Source: Mycoplasmoidaceae bacterium (lineage in GTDB: Bacteria > Bacillota_I > Bacilli_A > Mycoplasmatales > Mycoplasmoidaceae). Taken from it: a DNA stretch of 64,000 bases. Shown piece after piece: positions 49,830 to 60,802 of this stretch; within the stretch, counting starts at the first letter, position 1; each line of letters starts with the position of its first letter. The notes beneath the pieces were generated by a model. The model ran no database searches and was not told the origin of the DNA. It saw only the letters and a list, made by a program, of their open reading frames with translations. A program made the translations under genes and the position numbers. The stretch spans positions 57,342 to 121,341 of the forward strand of contig JAKSVS010000002.1 in the NCBI GenBank assembly GCA_024407815.1, written 5' to 3'.

Positions 49830-50472
49830 GTTTCTTAAACTCTAAAAGATATTGATCCATGTGATCAATATTTTTAAAGAACCAACTACCAGTAACGAAT
49901 CAATCAACCGATTTGTGTAATAATTTAATATTTGTATTGTTGATTCCGCCATCAATCTCAATAATTAAATTTTTGTTTGTTCGTTTAGCTTCATTAGCTT
50001 TTGCTAAATTGCTTAATGATGCGTCAATGAAACCTTGACCTGCCCAACCAGGTTCTACTGACATTATTAGAATTACATCAGCAATCGAAAACAATTCCTT
50101 ATGGTTATTCAAGTCAGTATTTGGTTTAACAGAGAAACCAGCCTTGAACCCAAGATTATGAATCTTGTCAATTAGCTTTTTACTTTCAGCGATTGATTGG
50201 GATTCAGCATGAAAAGTAATGGAGCAAATCAAATAATCTTTGTAAAGATCAATTCATTCATCGGGTTTTTCAACCATTAAATGTACGTTTGCTTTAATTC
50301 CTAATTCTTGTAATTCCTTTAAGTACTCAGTTTTAAAAGAAGTTGGAGGAACAAACTTTCCATCCATAACATCATAATGAATTAGGTTTAAGCCTAATTG
50401 TTTTATTTTTTTTAATTGTTCTGTGGCTTTATCTTTATTGATAGACAATAAAGATGGTTCAATTAATTTCAT
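49822..50472 (-). CDS. rpe: Ribulose-phosphate 3-epimerase
   Basis: A 216-residue TIM-barrel enzyme of the pentose phosphate pathway. Motifs: EPSLLSINKDK, the metal and catalytic residues in IHYDVMDGKFVPP, VHLMVEKP, MSVEPGWAGQGF and IEIDGGINNTN. Two TGAs read as Trp. Its end overlaps the converging membrane gene by 8 bp. It follows lysS by three bases and is probably co-transcribed with it. Confidence 0.94.
49849..49875 (+). terminator. Terminator of the 48792 membrane gene, inside rpe
   Basis: Perfect 9-bp stem ATATTGATC / GATCAATAT with a 5-nt loop and TTTT on the plus strand. It lies within the last codons of rpe. Confidence 0.7.
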
Positions 50473-50475
50473 TGA

Positions 50476-51954
50476 TTATTTAACATCCTTTAGATGAGGA
50501 AATAATAAAACGTCTCTGATAGACTCTTTTCCTGTTAGCAACATAACCAATCTATCAATCCCAATACCAACTCCACCTGTAGGTGCTAATCCATATTCAA
50601 GGGCATCAATATATTCCATATCAACTTCATTTGCTTCAGCATTGCCCATTTCTTTTTCTTTTATTTGAGCTTCAAATCTTGCTAACTGATCGATTGGATC
50701 ATTTAGATCACTAAATGCATTAGCATATTCCTTTTGACAAACAAACAATTCGAACCTTCTAACCATTCTTGGATCTTTTGGATCTTTTTTAGCTAGAGGC
50801 GAAATGTCCAATGGATGTTGAGTTACAAAAGTTGGTTGAAGAATCTTTTCTTCACAATACTTTTCAAAGAAAAGAGAAATAACGTGTCCCCTTGTTTTTT
50901 GATGAGCCAATAATTCAATTCCGTCTTTTTTAGCTAAAGCGATTGCCTCTTGGTCAGTCTTGACTTGATTAAAATCAATCTTTGTTACATCCTTAATCAT
51001 GTCAATCATTGATATGCGTTTAAATGGTTTAGAAAAATCAATATCAACATTTTTATATACAAGTTTTTCTTTGCCTAATTTTTTGGCAACATATCTAATT
51101 ACATTTTCAGTTAAATCCATCATATCTTCAAGATTAGCATAAGCTTGGTAAGCTTCTATAGAAGTAAATTCGGGATTGTGCATTGGATCCATTCCTTCGT
51201 TTCTAAAAATGCGTCCAATTTCATACACTTTTTCAAAACCACCGACTATTAATTTTTTCAATGGCAACTCCGTCGCTATTCTCAAGTAATAATCTCTATC
51301 AAGGGTATTGTGGTGAGTAACAAAAGGTCTAGCTGCTGCTCCACCAAGTTTTGGTGAAAGGATTGGGGTTTCGACTTCAAGGAAATCTTGACTAGACATA
51401 TATTCACGAATATATCGCATTATTTTTGTTCGCATAACAAAAGTGTTAAGACTATCTCTATTAGTCATTAAATCTAGATATCTTTTTCTCGATCTAATTT
51501 CTTCATCAGCAAGACCATGAAATTTTTCAGGTAATGGGATTAGTGACTTAGCTAATATAACAAAGTCAGTAACCTTTATGGTTACTTGTCCTGTCATTGT
51601 TTTCATTGGTGTTCCTGTTATACCGACAATGTCACCAAGGTCTAGTAGTTGTTTAAAAATTTGAAATTTGTTTGGATCAAATGTTTTCTTGTTGATATAA
51701 AATTGAAGTTCACCGGAAAAATCAGAAATAACACCAAAGGTTTGTCTTAAAGCCATTACTCTACCTGCTACTTTAATAACATCGTTATTAGTTTGTAGTT
51801 GTTCATGACTGAATTTTTCATAAGCAGCTATAAAGCTCTGACAATTGTGTGTTCTTTCAAATTTCTCAATCGCATATGGGTTTTTACCCATTTCGATTAA
51901 TTTTTGTAGCTTTGCACGTCTAGCTAATTCTTGGTCGTTAAATTTACGTTCCAT
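50476..51954 (-). CDS. lysS: Lysyl-tRNA synthetase, class II
   Basis: A 492-residue class II synthetase. The N-terminal OB-fold anticodon-binding domain is followed by class II motif 1 (FLEVETPIL), motif 2 (FEKVYEIGRIFRNEGMDPMHNPEFT) and motif 3 (GVGIGIDRLVMLLTG). The ATG at 51954 is preferred to an in-frame GTG nine bases earlier because AGGTG lies about 7 nt before it. No internal TGA. It is followed by rpe and preceded by the terminator of the DJ-1-like gene. Confidence 0.97.
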   Translation of the reverse strand: MERKFNDQELARRAKLQKLIEMGKNPYAIEKFERTHNCQSFIAAYEKFSHEQLQTNNDVIKVAGRVMALRQTFGVISDFSGELQFYINKKTFDPNKFQIFKQLLDLGDIVGITGTPMKTMTGQVTIKVTDFVILAKSLIPLPEKFHGLADEEIRSRKRYLDLMTNRDSLNTFVMRTKIMRYIREYMSSQDFLEVETPILSPKLGGAAARPFVTHHNTLDRDYYLRIATELPLKKLIVGGFEKVYEIGRIFRNEGMDPMHNPEFTSIEAYQAYANLEDMMDLTENVIRYVAKKLGKEKLVYKNVDIDFSKPFKRISMIDMIKDVTKIDFNQVKTDQEAIALAKKDGIELLAHQKTRGHVISLFFEKYCEEKILQPTFVTQHPLDISPLAKKDPKDPRMVRRFELFVCQKEYANAFSDLNDPIDQLARFEAQIKEKEMGNAEANEVDMEYIDALEYGLAPTGGVGIGIDRLVMLLTGKESIRDVLLFPHLKDVK

Positions 51955-51985
51955 GCTTTTCACCTAATATTAAATAATTATATAA

Positions 51986-52018
51986 ATAAAAAAGCAGTTA
52001 ATTATATTAACTGCTTTT
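51986..52018 (-). terminator. Terminator of the DJ-1-like gene
   Basis: Perfect 12-bp stem AAAAGCAGTTAA / TTAACTGCTTTT with a 5-nt loop, followed by a U-rich tail on the minus strand. Confidence 0.85.
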
Positions 52019-52024
52019 CGCGTT

Positions 52025-52585
52025 TTATTTTCAATATTTGTAGCAAATTTGTTTAGCGATTTCCTTCGCTTTAGCTGGAGATACAAATTTCTTAACTACC
52101 GTTAGAGCAAAGTCAATTGTTGTACCAGGAGCTTTGCCAGTAATAAAATTTTTATCAATTACAACATCATCCTTAACGTAGTGTTTGATACCTTCTTCAC
52201 AACCAGGATAACATGCAACTTTAACATTATTAATTATTCCTAGTTTATTAAGAATAGATGGGGCCGCACAGCAAGCCATGATGGTAACTTTGCCTTTGGC
52301 AACAGATTGCAAATGTTTAGTCAATTTCGCGCATTGTACTGGATCAAGGAAATTATTACAGCCTTTTCCACCAGGCAAATATATGGCAGAATATTTTGAT
52401 AAGTTTTCCTTGGCCAAAATGTCGTCACAAGAAATATGAACGCCACCTTGCATAATCAAACTTTTCTTTTTTTCAATGGAAATAATTTGAACACTAATTC
52501 CAGCTCTTCTTCATATATCAGCTGGAGCAACAACTTCCATTTCTTCGCATTGGTTTGCTACAATTATCGCTATAGAAATTTTCAT
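52025..52585 (-). CDS. DJ-1/PfpI family protein
   Basis: A 186-residue protein of the DJ-1/ThiJ branch. The conserved Glu is in CEEMEVVAP, and the nucleophile Cys is in MACCAAPSIL; YLPGGKGCNNF marks the other side of the pocket. Members act as deglycases, chaperones or oxidative-stress proteins; the activity here is not known. TGAs read as Trp, including the penultimate codon. A TATAAT six bases before the ATG and no ribosome-binding site suggest a leaderless mRNA. Confidence 0.87.
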
Positions 52586-52591
52586 ATCTAT

Positions 52592-52616
52592 ATTATAACT
52601 TATTTGCAATAAGTTA
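52592..52616 (-). promoter_or_regulatory. Promoter and dyad of the DJ-1-like gene
   Basis: TATAAT (52597-52592) six bases before the start codon, overlapped on its upstream side by a perfect 9-bp inverted repeat TAACTTATT-TGC-AATAAGTTA (52596-52616). The repeat lacks a U tract on the minus strand, so it looks more like a protein-binding site than a metG terminator. Confidence 0.45.
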
Positions 52617-52644
52617 TTCTATGCAATATTGATTGATTACACTT

Positions 52645-54183
52645 TTATTTCTTAGCGATTCTTGAAAATAGTGGGGAAAGATCGCCAATTTCATGACTCT
52701 GTCAATTTTTTGACATATTTTCTGGAATCAATTTTAAATTGAAAGCTTTCTCAACAATTTTTGTTGTTTTAACCAATATTGGTTGTAACAAAATCATTAA
52801 TCTTACCGCACCATTGAATAGGATATTCAAGCAATTTGCAAGTTGCTGTTTTTTTGATGGATCTTTGGCAAGAACTCATGGTTTTGCATCTTCAATATAT
52901 TTGTTCAATACACCGTATTGATCTTGTATTTTATCAAGCAATTTGTTAATATCGAATTTTTCGATATCATCTTTATACGACTTGATTAAAGCTTCCTCAT
53001 GATGTAAGACATCATTATCTAAATTAGTTAGTGATGTTTTGTCAAAGGCTGGAACAACGTTATTGAAATACTTTTTTAGCATTCCTGCAACCCTTGTGGC
53101 CATGTTACCATAGTTGTTTGCCAATTGTGTGTTGAATGTTTCAACAAACAAGTCTTTAGAAAAGATTCCATCTTTTTCTAAGTTTACTTGTCTGACTATG
53201 TAATATCTGAATGCATCAGAACCAAACTCGTTGATATAGTCGTGAGGGTTGATAATGTTGTCTAAAGATTTGGACATCTTTCCTTCTTTTGTTACAACTC
53301 AACCATGACTAATAATGCTTGTTGGTAACCTAAGATTAAGCATCTTTAATAATATCGGTCAGTAAATACAATGAAATCTAGTGATTTCTTTTGACATAAA
53401 ATGAACAACTTGCGTATTTTCATCTGATCAATATTTTTTAAAGTTTTTGTCGTCACTAGATAAATAACCCAAGCCTGACAAATAGCTTAATAGTGCATCA
53501 ATTCAAACATAAATAACATGCTTGTTGTCTTCGACTGTTGGAATTCCTCATGTTATGCTGGTTCTTGTCACTGACAAGTCTTCAAGACCCTTATCTAAGA
53601 ACGAACCAATTAGCTCATTAATTCTTGCTTTAGGGATTACAAATCCTTCTTTCTTAAACTGCGTCTTAATTCATTCAGCAAACTTGCTTACAGCAAGAAA
53701 ATATGATGGTTCATTTTTTTCAGTTAATTCGTGACTAACTTTACAATATAGTTTTCCGTCTTTTTCAACAGCTTGATCTCTTGTATAATTTTCTTCACAA
53801 TTTACGCAGTATAAACCTTTTCACTTGCCTTCATAAATGAATTTATCGGCCAATAATTTAGAAAAAGTTTTTTGTACGGCCCTACAATGAACTTCATCGG
53901 TTGTTCTAACAAAATTAGAATAATCAATATCAAGATCTCTTCAAAGTTGTTTGAAATCTTTTGTTACACTATCCAACATTTCTTGAACTTGCAAACCTTT
54001 TTTCTTAGCGGTATCATGAATTTTTTGACCATGTTCATCCATTCCTGTTAAGAAAAAAACATCATATCCAATTGATCTTTTATATCTAGATATAACATCG
54101 GCTAGAATGGTTGTATATGCATGACCAATATGTGGTTTGCCAGATGCATAATAAATAGGCGTTGTAACAAATAATTTTTTCAT
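52645..54183 (-). CDS. metG: Methionyl-tRNA synthetase
   Basis: A 512-residue class I synthetase. HIGH motif in YYASGKPHIGHAYTT, FFLTGMDEHGQKI, a single CVNC knuckle and the KMSKS loop EGKMSKSLDN; it ends soon after the helical anticodon-binding domain and has no C-terminal tRNA-binding (EMAP-like) domain, which is the short form common in mollicutes. More than ten TGAs read as Trp. It has no clear ribosome-binding site. Confidence 0.95.
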
Positions 54184-54221
54184 ATATATTATTTTATTTT
54201 AAAAATATATAGTTTTATTAC

Positions 54222-54247
54222 AAAAAAAATCATACCTATAGGTATGA
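54222..54247 (-). terminator. Terminator of the ribosomal protein operon
   Basis: Stem TCATACC / GGTATGA with a TATA loop followed on the minus strand by eight U's. It ends the long spc/alpha transcript after rplQ. Confidence 0.82.
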
Positions 54248-54259
54248 CTTTCTTATTGA

Positions 54260-54619
54260 TTAAACTAATTGAATTATTGCCATTTTTGTGTTGTCACCAG
54301 CGCGGTCATCTAGTTTAATAACTCGTGTGTAACCGCCCTTACGGTCAGCATATTTTTTAGCCAATGTTGTGGTAAGTTTTTTCAAAACAGCTTCTTTCTT
54401 CATTTGCTTGTTGTCTTTGACAAAAGCCATAATTTCTCTTTTAGCAGCTAGCGTGTTTTTCTTACCAAGTGTTATTAAGTGATCAACATGTTTTTTTAAT
54501 TCTTTAGCTTTAGCTTGAGTTGTTTCAATTTGACCATAAACAATTACATCTGTAGCTTGCTGTCTGATTAAATTCTTTCTTCAAGCACTATTTTTTTTGT
54601 GAGTAATTACAAAAGACAT
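54260..54619 (-). CDS. rplQ: 50S ribosomal protein L17
   Basis: A 119-residue ribosomal protein (bL17). Family segments: RKNLIRQQATDVIVYGQIETT, KELKKHVDHLITLGKK, and YADRKGGYTRVIKLDDRAGD. A TGA codon near residue 13 reads as Trp and makes the frame look shorter than it is. Last gene of the operon, 11 bp after rpoA and followed by the terminator. Confidence 0.95.
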
Positions 54620-54630
54620 AATTTATCTCC

Positions 54631-55602
54631 TTAATTTTTCTTAAATGTTAAACCGTAGTCTTGTAATTTCTTACGAATTTCACGTAAAGATGTTTTACCA
54701 AGATTTTTGATTTTTTCAACTTCAGCACGTGTCATATTTGACAATTCTTGAATTGTTCTAATACCTGAACGTTTCAAGCAGTTGTATGATCTAACAGACA
54801 ATTCGAGATCATCAATTGAAACAGAAGTAACTGCTTGTTGAACTGGTTCTTCATTTTCTTTCATCATTTGTAGTTGAGCAATTCTTTCGTTAATCTGTGC
54901 TAATTGTTCGAAGTGTTCAACCAAAATTCTGCTTGCGTAAGCAACTGCATCAGTTGGAGAGATAGCACCATTAGTTACAACGTCAAGAATTAAATAGTCA
55001 CCCATCTTATTTTTAGAAATTTTTCTTTCTTCAACATGTGGTGCAACATTTAATATTGGACTGAAATTTGAGTCAGTTGCAATGATGGATAGTGTGCTAA
55101 TATCTTCCTTGTTTTCCTTGAAAGATTTAAAACCACGACCATTTGTTGCATAAATTTCCATTTCAAACTTTGGTGTCGCTTTTGTTTTAGTTGCGATGTA
55201 TAAATCAGGATTAATTGCTTCAAATCCTGCAGGAAGCTCAATATCTTCAGCTTTTATAACTCCTGTTTCTTTAACGCTAATTCTCATTGTTGGTCATGAG
55301 TGTAATTCAGTACCAGCAGGAATAGCTTCCTCAGAAATTTTTAAAACAAGTTGTTTTAAATTAAGAATTATTTGAGCAACGTCTTCCTTAATTCCATCAA
55401 TAGCTTGGAATTCGTGATTAACACCAGGAATTTTTATAGCGAAAACGCTAGCACCAGGTGTATTTGAAAGGATAACTCTTCTTAGAGCGTTTCCAATTGT
55501 TGTTCCAAAACCTGATTCCAATGGGCCAATTTCAAATTGACCATGGTTTTCGTTGATTTCTTTTGCGATTGGTTTAATAGAATATTTAATAAATTTTTCC
55601 AT
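54631..55602 (-). CDS. rpoA: RNA polymerase subunit alpha
   Basis: A 323-residue subunit. The N-terminal dimerisation domain includes [25 protein letters not shown], and the C-terminal domain with helix-hairpin-helix repeats ([38 protein letters not shown]) contacts DNA and activators. One TGA (55288) reads as Trp. It follows rpsK in the usual alpha-operon order. Confidence 0.97.
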
Positions 55603-55617
55603 ATTTTGCTCCTTTTA

Positions 55618-56043
55618 TTAACGCGGTTTCTTTGGTGGTCTGCAACCGTTGTGTGGAATTGGTGTGTTATCAGCAATTTCTGTAATTTGCAATCCGGCAG
55701 CAGCTAGAGATCTAATTGCAGTATCTTTACCCTTACCAATACCATTACAGTGAACTGCAACGCTTTTAAGACCTAGTGCCATAGCCGCTTTTGCACAGCT
55801 TTCGGCAGCAAGACCGGCAGCATAAGGGGTTGATTTCTTACTACCTTTGTAGCCGATAACTCCAGATGATGACCATGTTATTGCGTTTCCACTTAAATCG
55901 GTAATAGTAACAATGGTATTGTTAAGTGTTGAGTGAATATGAGCAATACCATCAACTGAAGCAAGACGTTTTTTCTTCTTGCTAACTTTTTTAGCAACAG
56001 GCTTTTCAGCAGCTGGTGCAGGTTTTTTAGTTTGTTCAGCCAT
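55618..56043 (-). CDS. rpsK: 30S ribosomal protein S11
   Basis: A 141-residue uS11 with an N-terminal extension of about 20 residues rich in Lys, Ala and Pro before the family core. The core has [38 protein letters not shown] and the C-terminal [15 protein letters not shown]. No TGA. AGGAGGAT precedes the start. Confidence 0.96.
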   Translation of the reverse strand: MAEQTKKPAPAAEKPVAKKVSKKKKRLASVDGIAHIHSTLNNTIVTITDLSGNAITWSSSGVIGYKGSKKSTPYAAGLAAESCAKAAMALGLKSVAVHCNGIGKGKDTAIRSLAAAGLQITEIADNTPIPHNGCRPPKKPR

Positions 56044-56058
56044 TTTCTTATCCTCCTA

Positions 56059-56433
56059 TTACTTAGTTTCTTGTTTCTTGTTAGCGATTGTTTTTCTAGG
56101 ACCTTTTCTAGTTCTAGCGTTGGTCTTAGTTCTTTGTCCTCTAACAGGCAAACCTTTTTTATGTCTCATACCACGATAGCAATTAATTTCCATTAATCCC
56201 TTAATGTTCATTGCTACTTGTCTACGTAAATCACCTTCGATTGTGTATTTACTAGCAGCTTCACGGATAGCAGCAAATTCTTTTTCTTCAAGATCTGCAG
56301 TTTTCTTTTCTGGATCAACACCAGCAGTTTTGCAGATTTTTCTTCCTGAAGATATGCCAATACCATAAATTGCTGTCAATGCGTAAGCAATTTTCTTATT
56401 ATTTGGAATGTCTACACCTAATAAACGTGCCAT
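56059..56433 (-). CDS. rpsM: 30S ribosomal protein S13
   Basis: A 124-residue uS13 of the 30S head. Family stretches: [22 protein letters not shown], the helical middle, and the basic tail with [33 protein letters not shown] (given here in part as [16 protein letters not shown]). No TGA. Preceded by AAGGAGAG. Confidence 0.96.
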   Translation of the reverse strand: MARLLGVDIPNNKKIAYALTAIYGIGISSGRKICKTAGVDPEKKTADLEEKEFAAIREAASKYTIEGDLRRQVAMNIKGLMEINCYRGMRHKKGLPVRGQRTKTNARTRKGPRKTIANKKQETK

Positions 56434-56442
56434 ATTCTCTCC

Positions 56443-56556
56443 TTATCCTTGTCTTTGTTTGTGTTTAGGATTTTTACAAATAACCATAACACGACCTTTT
56501 CTTTTAATTACTTTACAATCTTTACAGATTGGTTTTACAGAAGCTCTTACTTTCAT
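56443..56556 (-). CDS. rpmJ: 50S ribosomal protein L36
   Basis: A 37-residue bL36 that begins [16 protein letters not shown] and ends HKQRQG, with the zinc-binding set CxxC, C and H complete. It is the zinc-containing form. Position between infA and rpsM is canonical. AGGAG lies 7 nt before the ATG. Confidence 0.95.
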   Translation of the reverse strand: MKVRASVKPICKDCKVIKRKGRVMVICKNPKHKQRQG

Positions 56557-56569
56557 ATTTTCTCCTTTT

Positions 56570-56788
56570 TTAATTTTGACGATAAGTGATTCTTCCACGT
56601 GTTAAATCGTAAGGACTTAACTCAACTTCTATGGTATCACCGGGTAGAATACGTATTTTGCACATACGAATTTTACCTGATACGTGGGCTGTAATTTCTA
56701 CGCCATTATCAAGCATCACTTTGTATGCTCCACCGGGTAGAACGTCTTTCACATTACCCTTCATTTTAATTTTGTCTTGATCAGCCAT
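56570..56788 (-). CDS. infA: Translation initiation factor IF-1
   Basis: A 72-residue OB-fold factor that blocks the ribosomal A site during initiation. Family sequence is clear: [49 protein letters not shown] (cited in part) and a final RITYR. GGAAAAT precedes the start. Located between map and rpmJ as in Firmicutes. Confidence 0.96.
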   Translation of the reverse strand: MADQDKIKMKGNVKDVLPGGAYKVMLDNGVEITAHVSGKIRMCKIRILPGDTIEVELSPYDLTRGRITYRQN

Positions 56789-56801
56789 TATTTTCCTTTC
56801 A

Positions 56802-57551
56802 TTAATCAGCTGTTAATACAATGCATCCTAAGTCTGTCACAAGTACCATGTGTTCTTCGTGACATGTTAGTTTGCCGTTTTTTGAAGAAACTGTTCAACC
56901 ATTTTCTTCATCGACCACAATTTTCTCACTATCGGTTAAAAGCATTGGTTCGATACAAAGTACCATTCCAGCTTTTAATTCAATACCTGTATTAGGTTGA
57001 CCGTAATTAAGAATTATTGGGTCTTCATGGACATGAAGTCCACAACCATGGCCACCATATTCTCTAATGACTTGGTAGCCATGATAGAAGGCAGTTTCTT
57101 GAATCGCATATGATATGTCACCAAGTTTTGCCCCCGCTTTGATTTGGCTTATTCCTGCTTGTAAACAGTCAAGAGTTGCTTGATGAATTTCTTGAGCAGG
57201 GATGTTTTTTGAATCCAAAACAAGACTAAAAGCCGCATCACATATATATCCTTTATATGTAATTCCAACATCATAAGTAACAATGTCAGACTTAGTTAAT
57301 TTGTAGTTATCTGGAATTCCATGAATTATTTGTTCATTCACCGAAATACAGATATGACCTGGAAAGCCTTCATATTGATAGAAGCTAGCTTTTGCTCCGA
57401 AAGAGTCAATGGCCTCAGCAACAATAGAATCCAATTTCTTTGTGCTGATTCCAGGCTTGGTATTATCAATTAAGATTTGTTTAACTTTTTTTCAAATCTC
57501 ACAAGCCTTTTTAATGCCCTCTACATCTTTTTCTGATTTGATATATATCAT
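56802..57551 (-). CDS. map: Type I methionine aminopeptidase
   Basis: A 249-residue metallopeptidase that removes the initiator Met. Metal ligands: the two Asp in [18 protein letters not shown], His in [13 protein letters not shown], and Glu in CIEPML plus the late Glu in DEENGWTVS. TGAs read as Trp. Its ATG overlaps the stop of adk by one base. infA follows 13 bp later. Confidence 0.95.
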
Positions 57552-58183
57552 TATTTTAAATTGCAGATTTGTTTTACTTCTTTAACTGCTGTTTCGAAGG
57601 AATCATTTCTAACCTCATGCAAAATATTCATTTTTTTGCATTCAGCAATTAATGGGGCGTTTAGAGACATATATGTCTTGTAACGTTCAATGACAACTGA
57701 TTCTTGGTCATCACTTCGTTGTGTTAAATTTGCCCCATCATTATCACAAACGCCTTCAACTTTTGGCTTTTTGTAATAAATATTGTAGATTTGTTTGCAC
57801 ATTGGGCATGTTCTTCGTCCAGTTATTCTTTTAATCATTTCGTCCTTATCCACTTGAACATCAATAGCATAATCAATTTTTGCAATAGATTTTAAGTGAT
57901 TAAGTTGAACAATATTGCGAGGATAGCCATCAAGAATAATGTTTAATTTAGATAAATCTAATTTAGCTAATTCTTGTGAAACAATCTCATTAGTAATGGA
58001 ATCGTCAACAAGCTTACCGCTTTGAACAATAGCTTTAACTTTGTTTCCAAATTCAGTTCCCGATGCTAATGTTTTTCTAAACAAATCACCAGTTGAAATG
58101 TGGATGAAATTATATTGTTCTTTCAAATAATTTGAAATTGATCCTTTTCCTGAACCAGGAGCGCCTAACAAAATAATTATCAT
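57551..58183 (-). CDS. adk: Adenylate kinase
   Basis: A 210-residue enzyme interconverting ADP with ATP and AMP. P-loop GAPGSGKGS, AMP-binding HISTGDLFRK and ILDGYPRN, and a LID domain with a zinc site of the Cys-Cys-Cys-Asp type (CPMC and CDND). The C-terminal end is typical. Its start lies inside the last codons of secY (7-bp overlap). No internal TGA. Confidence 0.96.
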   Translation of the reverse strand: MIIILLGAPGSGKGSISNYLKEQYNFIHISTGDLFRKTLASGTEFGNKVKAIVQSGKLVDDSITNEIVSQELAKLDLSKLNIILDGYPRNIVQLNHLKSIAKIDYAIDVQVDKDEMIKRITGRRTCPMCKQIYNIYYKKPKVEGVCDNDGANLTQRSDDQESVVIERYKTYMSLNAPLIAECKKMNILHEVRNDSFETAVKEVKQICNLK

Positions 58184-59610
58184 AATTGTGTTACCTTCTC
58201 CTTTTCTTCTTCATCAGCACCATAATGTGATGACTCGATATTTCTTCTGGTTGCAACGTAACCACTTGTTGTGCTAGCTGATTTAATTGCGGCCCATAAT
58301 TCAATACTTGCACTAACCATAATAATGATACCTGTTCCAGATAGACTCATTCCTGATGGAATTCCTGTTGTTAAAGAAAGAACATAAGGAATAGAGGAAA
58401 CAATTGCTAGGAATGGTGCACCAATTCAATTCATTCTAAATAGAACTTTAGTAATGTGTTTTTCAGTGTCTTCGCCCATTCTTATACCTGGAATGAATTT
58501 ACCACTCTTTTGGAAATTCTCAGCAAGTTGTTCTGGATTAATTTCAATATATGAATAGAAGAAGCTAAACACTATTATTAATACAAAGTAAATTGCTACA
58601 CCAGCTCATGAACCAGGCGTTAATCAGTTAGTTAGAACTTCCTTAACTGTATAACTTGATGCTGGTATAAATTGAGCTATAGTTCCTGGAATAGTAATAA
58701 CAGATGAAGCAAAGATTACAGGAATAACACCAGCGGCATTTAATTTGATTGGCAAATAAGGTAATTCTTTTTTATCACTAATCAAACCTTGACCCGTTTG
58801 TTGAATCGGAATCTTTCTTACAGAACCATTAATAAAGATTACGAGGATAACAATAACAACGAAGAATAATGTATATAGCACACATCCTAATGCTGCTGTT
58901 ACATCATTAGATGTAATAAGTTGTTCAGATATGAAAGTGGACACGTTGTTAAAACTAGAAACTAATTGCCCAACAACACCAACTAAGATTAGAGTTGTTA
59001 TACCATTTCCAACTCCACGTTTGGTAATCATATCACCAATAAAGATAGCAATATAAGTTCCGGCTGTTAACAAAAGCATTAAACCAATAGCGCCACCAGT
59101 TTCACTAGTGAATAAACCATTAACTGTTGATTGACCAAAGATTGTAATACCTGTACTAGTATCACTATTGTTTGGCAAAATCAATGCTAATGTGGCATAT
59201 GATTGAGCAAGACAGAATGGCAAAGTAACTAGTCTAGTTATTATTTCTAGTTTTTTCTTTCCTCGCTCACCAGCCTTTGCCATTCTGGATAATGGTTTAA
59301 CTAAATCGCTTGATAACAATTGAATAATGATTTGCGAAGTAATATATGGTCCAAGACCAATGGCAAATATTGACATACGTTCCAAACCACCTGCTGAAAG
59401 CAAGTTTAACATTTCAGCAAATGATCCTCTGGTGTTATACGCTTCTGGTAATGTTACACCAGGAAGTGTCAACATCGTACCTAAGTGATACAACACAACA
59501 AAAGCAAGAGTGATTAGTACTGAAACTAATACAGTCCTGTTTGTGAATATTGGTTTAAAGGTACTTTTTATCCTTTGTCCAAGCGATGTGTTGTTTGTTT
59601 GATTTTCCAT
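58177..59610 (-). CDS. secY: Protein translocase subunit SecY
   Basis: A 477-residue channel subunit with ten membrane helices. Recognisable segments: [31 protein letters not shown] after helix 2-3, [15 protein letters not shown], and [11 protein letters not shown] before helix 7. TGAs near the C-terminus read as Trp, including the last codon before TAA. It follows rplO by five bases and overlaps adk by 7 bp. Confidence 0.96.
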
Positions 59611-59615
59611 ATTAA

Positions 59616-60062
59616 TTATTTAACGATTTTAACTTTTCCTTGGGCTGATTCAATTTGCTTTTTAGCACCTTTTGAAATCATATTAACTGAAACATCAATA
59701 GATGATTTCAAAGGTTTTTTACCAGCAATTACTTTAATTGGAGCTTTACTGTTCTTTGGCAATAAGCCTGCTTCAATTAATGACTTACGGTCTACAACTT
59801 TTATCTTTGCGATAACATCAGTTGTGAACACAACTGGTCGATTAGCAAAGTCGTAGTTGTTAAAACCAACTTTAGGGATTTTTCTATATAAAGGCGTTTG
59901 ACCACCTTCGAAACCTTGTCTAACATTACCAGATTTTCTAGCATGTTGACCTTTTTGTCCTCTAGTTGATCTTTTACCCATACCAGATCCATAACCACGA
60001 CCTAAAGTTTTAACTTTGTGGTCTCTAGATCCTTTTGTATATTTTAAATTATGTAATTCCAT
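59616..60062 (-). CDS. rplO: 50S ribosomal protein L15
   Basis: A 148-residue uL15. The basic, Gly-rich N-terminal half (RDHKVKTLGRGYGSGMGKR, RGQKGQHARKSGNVRQGFEGGQTPLYR in part) and a C-terminal globular domain are typical. It follows rpsE directly; the rpmD gene normally found between them is absent, as usual in mollicutes. No TGA. Confidence 0.95.
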   Translation of the reverse strand: MELHNLKYTKGSRDHKVKTLGRGYGSGMGKRSTRGQKGQHARKSGNVRQGFEGGQTPLYRKIPKVGFNNYDFANRPVVFTTDVIAKIKVVDRKSLIEAGLLPKNSKAPIKVIAGKKPLKSSIDVSVNMISKGAKKQIESAQGKVKIVK

Positions 60063-60075
60063 AGTTTAACGCTCC

Positions 60076-60786
60076 TTATAGTTCGTTGACTTTCTTATCA
60101 CGCATTTGTGCTATATAAGAAGGAGTCTTTTGTGCTTTAAGACCGTTAATAGTTGCTCTAATCATATTAACAGCTGTGTTTTTACCTAAGTTCTTAGTAT
60201 AAACATCTTTAAATCCTGCTGCTTCAATAACAGCACGAATTGCACCACCAGCAACAATACCTGTACCTTCAGGTGCTGGTTTTAATAATACTTTAGCAGC
60301 ACATGATTTACCAACAACTTCATGGTAAAGTGTGCCTTTTTTATTGATAGTTACTTTAGTAATGTTGTTTCTAGCGTTCTTATTAGCTTTCTTCATTGCA
60401 TTTGGAATTTCTGCTGATTTACCCATTCCGAAACCAACTTGGCCTTTCTTGTCTCCAATAACAACAAGAACAGAGAAACGCATGTTTCTACCACCTTTAG
60501 TTGTTTTTGAAATACGTTTGATAGCAACGACTTTTTCGTTGAAACCATCGATTGGTTGTCTAGGTCTCTTAACAAAATTTTTCTTGCCATCTTTGCCATC
60601 AGGTTTCTTTGTTTGCTTACCATCTGCTTTTTTATCAGCAGGTTTAGCTTCAACCTTAGCAGGAGCTTCAACGGGTTTAGCTGGAGCCGGAGCTGGTTTT
60701 GCTTCTACCTTAACTTCGGGTTTAGCTTCCTTAGCTGGTTGAGCTACAGGAGCTTGTTCCGTTTTAACTTGTTTGTTATCTTCCAT
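60076..60786 (-). CDS. rpsE: 30S ribosomal protein S5 with long N-terminal extension
   Basis: A 236-residue uS5; the usual length is about 165. The core starts near residue 80 ([20 protein letters not shown]) and contains [18 protein letters not shown] and [17 protein letters not shown]. The first 70 residues are a low-complexity Lys/Ala/Pro/Glu segment ([20 protein letters not shown] and similar repeats), likely flexible and exposed on the ribosome surface. No TGA. The ATG at 60786 has GGAAGGAA before it. Confidence 0.95.
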   Translation of the reverse strand: MEDNKQVKTEQAPVAQPAKEAKPEVKVEAKPAPAPAKPVEAPAKVEAKPADKKADGKQTKKPDGKDGKKNFVKRPRQPIDGFNEKVVAIKRISKTTKGGRNMRFSVLVVIGDKKGQVGFGMGKSAEIPNAMKKANKNARNNITKVTINKKGTLYHEVVGKSCAAKVLLKPAPEGTGIVAGGAIRAVIEAAGFKDVYTKNLGKNTAVNMIRATINGLKAQKTPSYIAQMRDKKVNEL

Positions 60787-60802
60787 GTTAATTCCTTCCT
60801 AA

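Noticed and set aside
59610..60080. Missing rpmD (L30) between rpsE and rplO
   Set aside because: Absence of rpmD is usual in mollicutes and the two genes are only 13 bp apart, so it is not a local deletion of interest.
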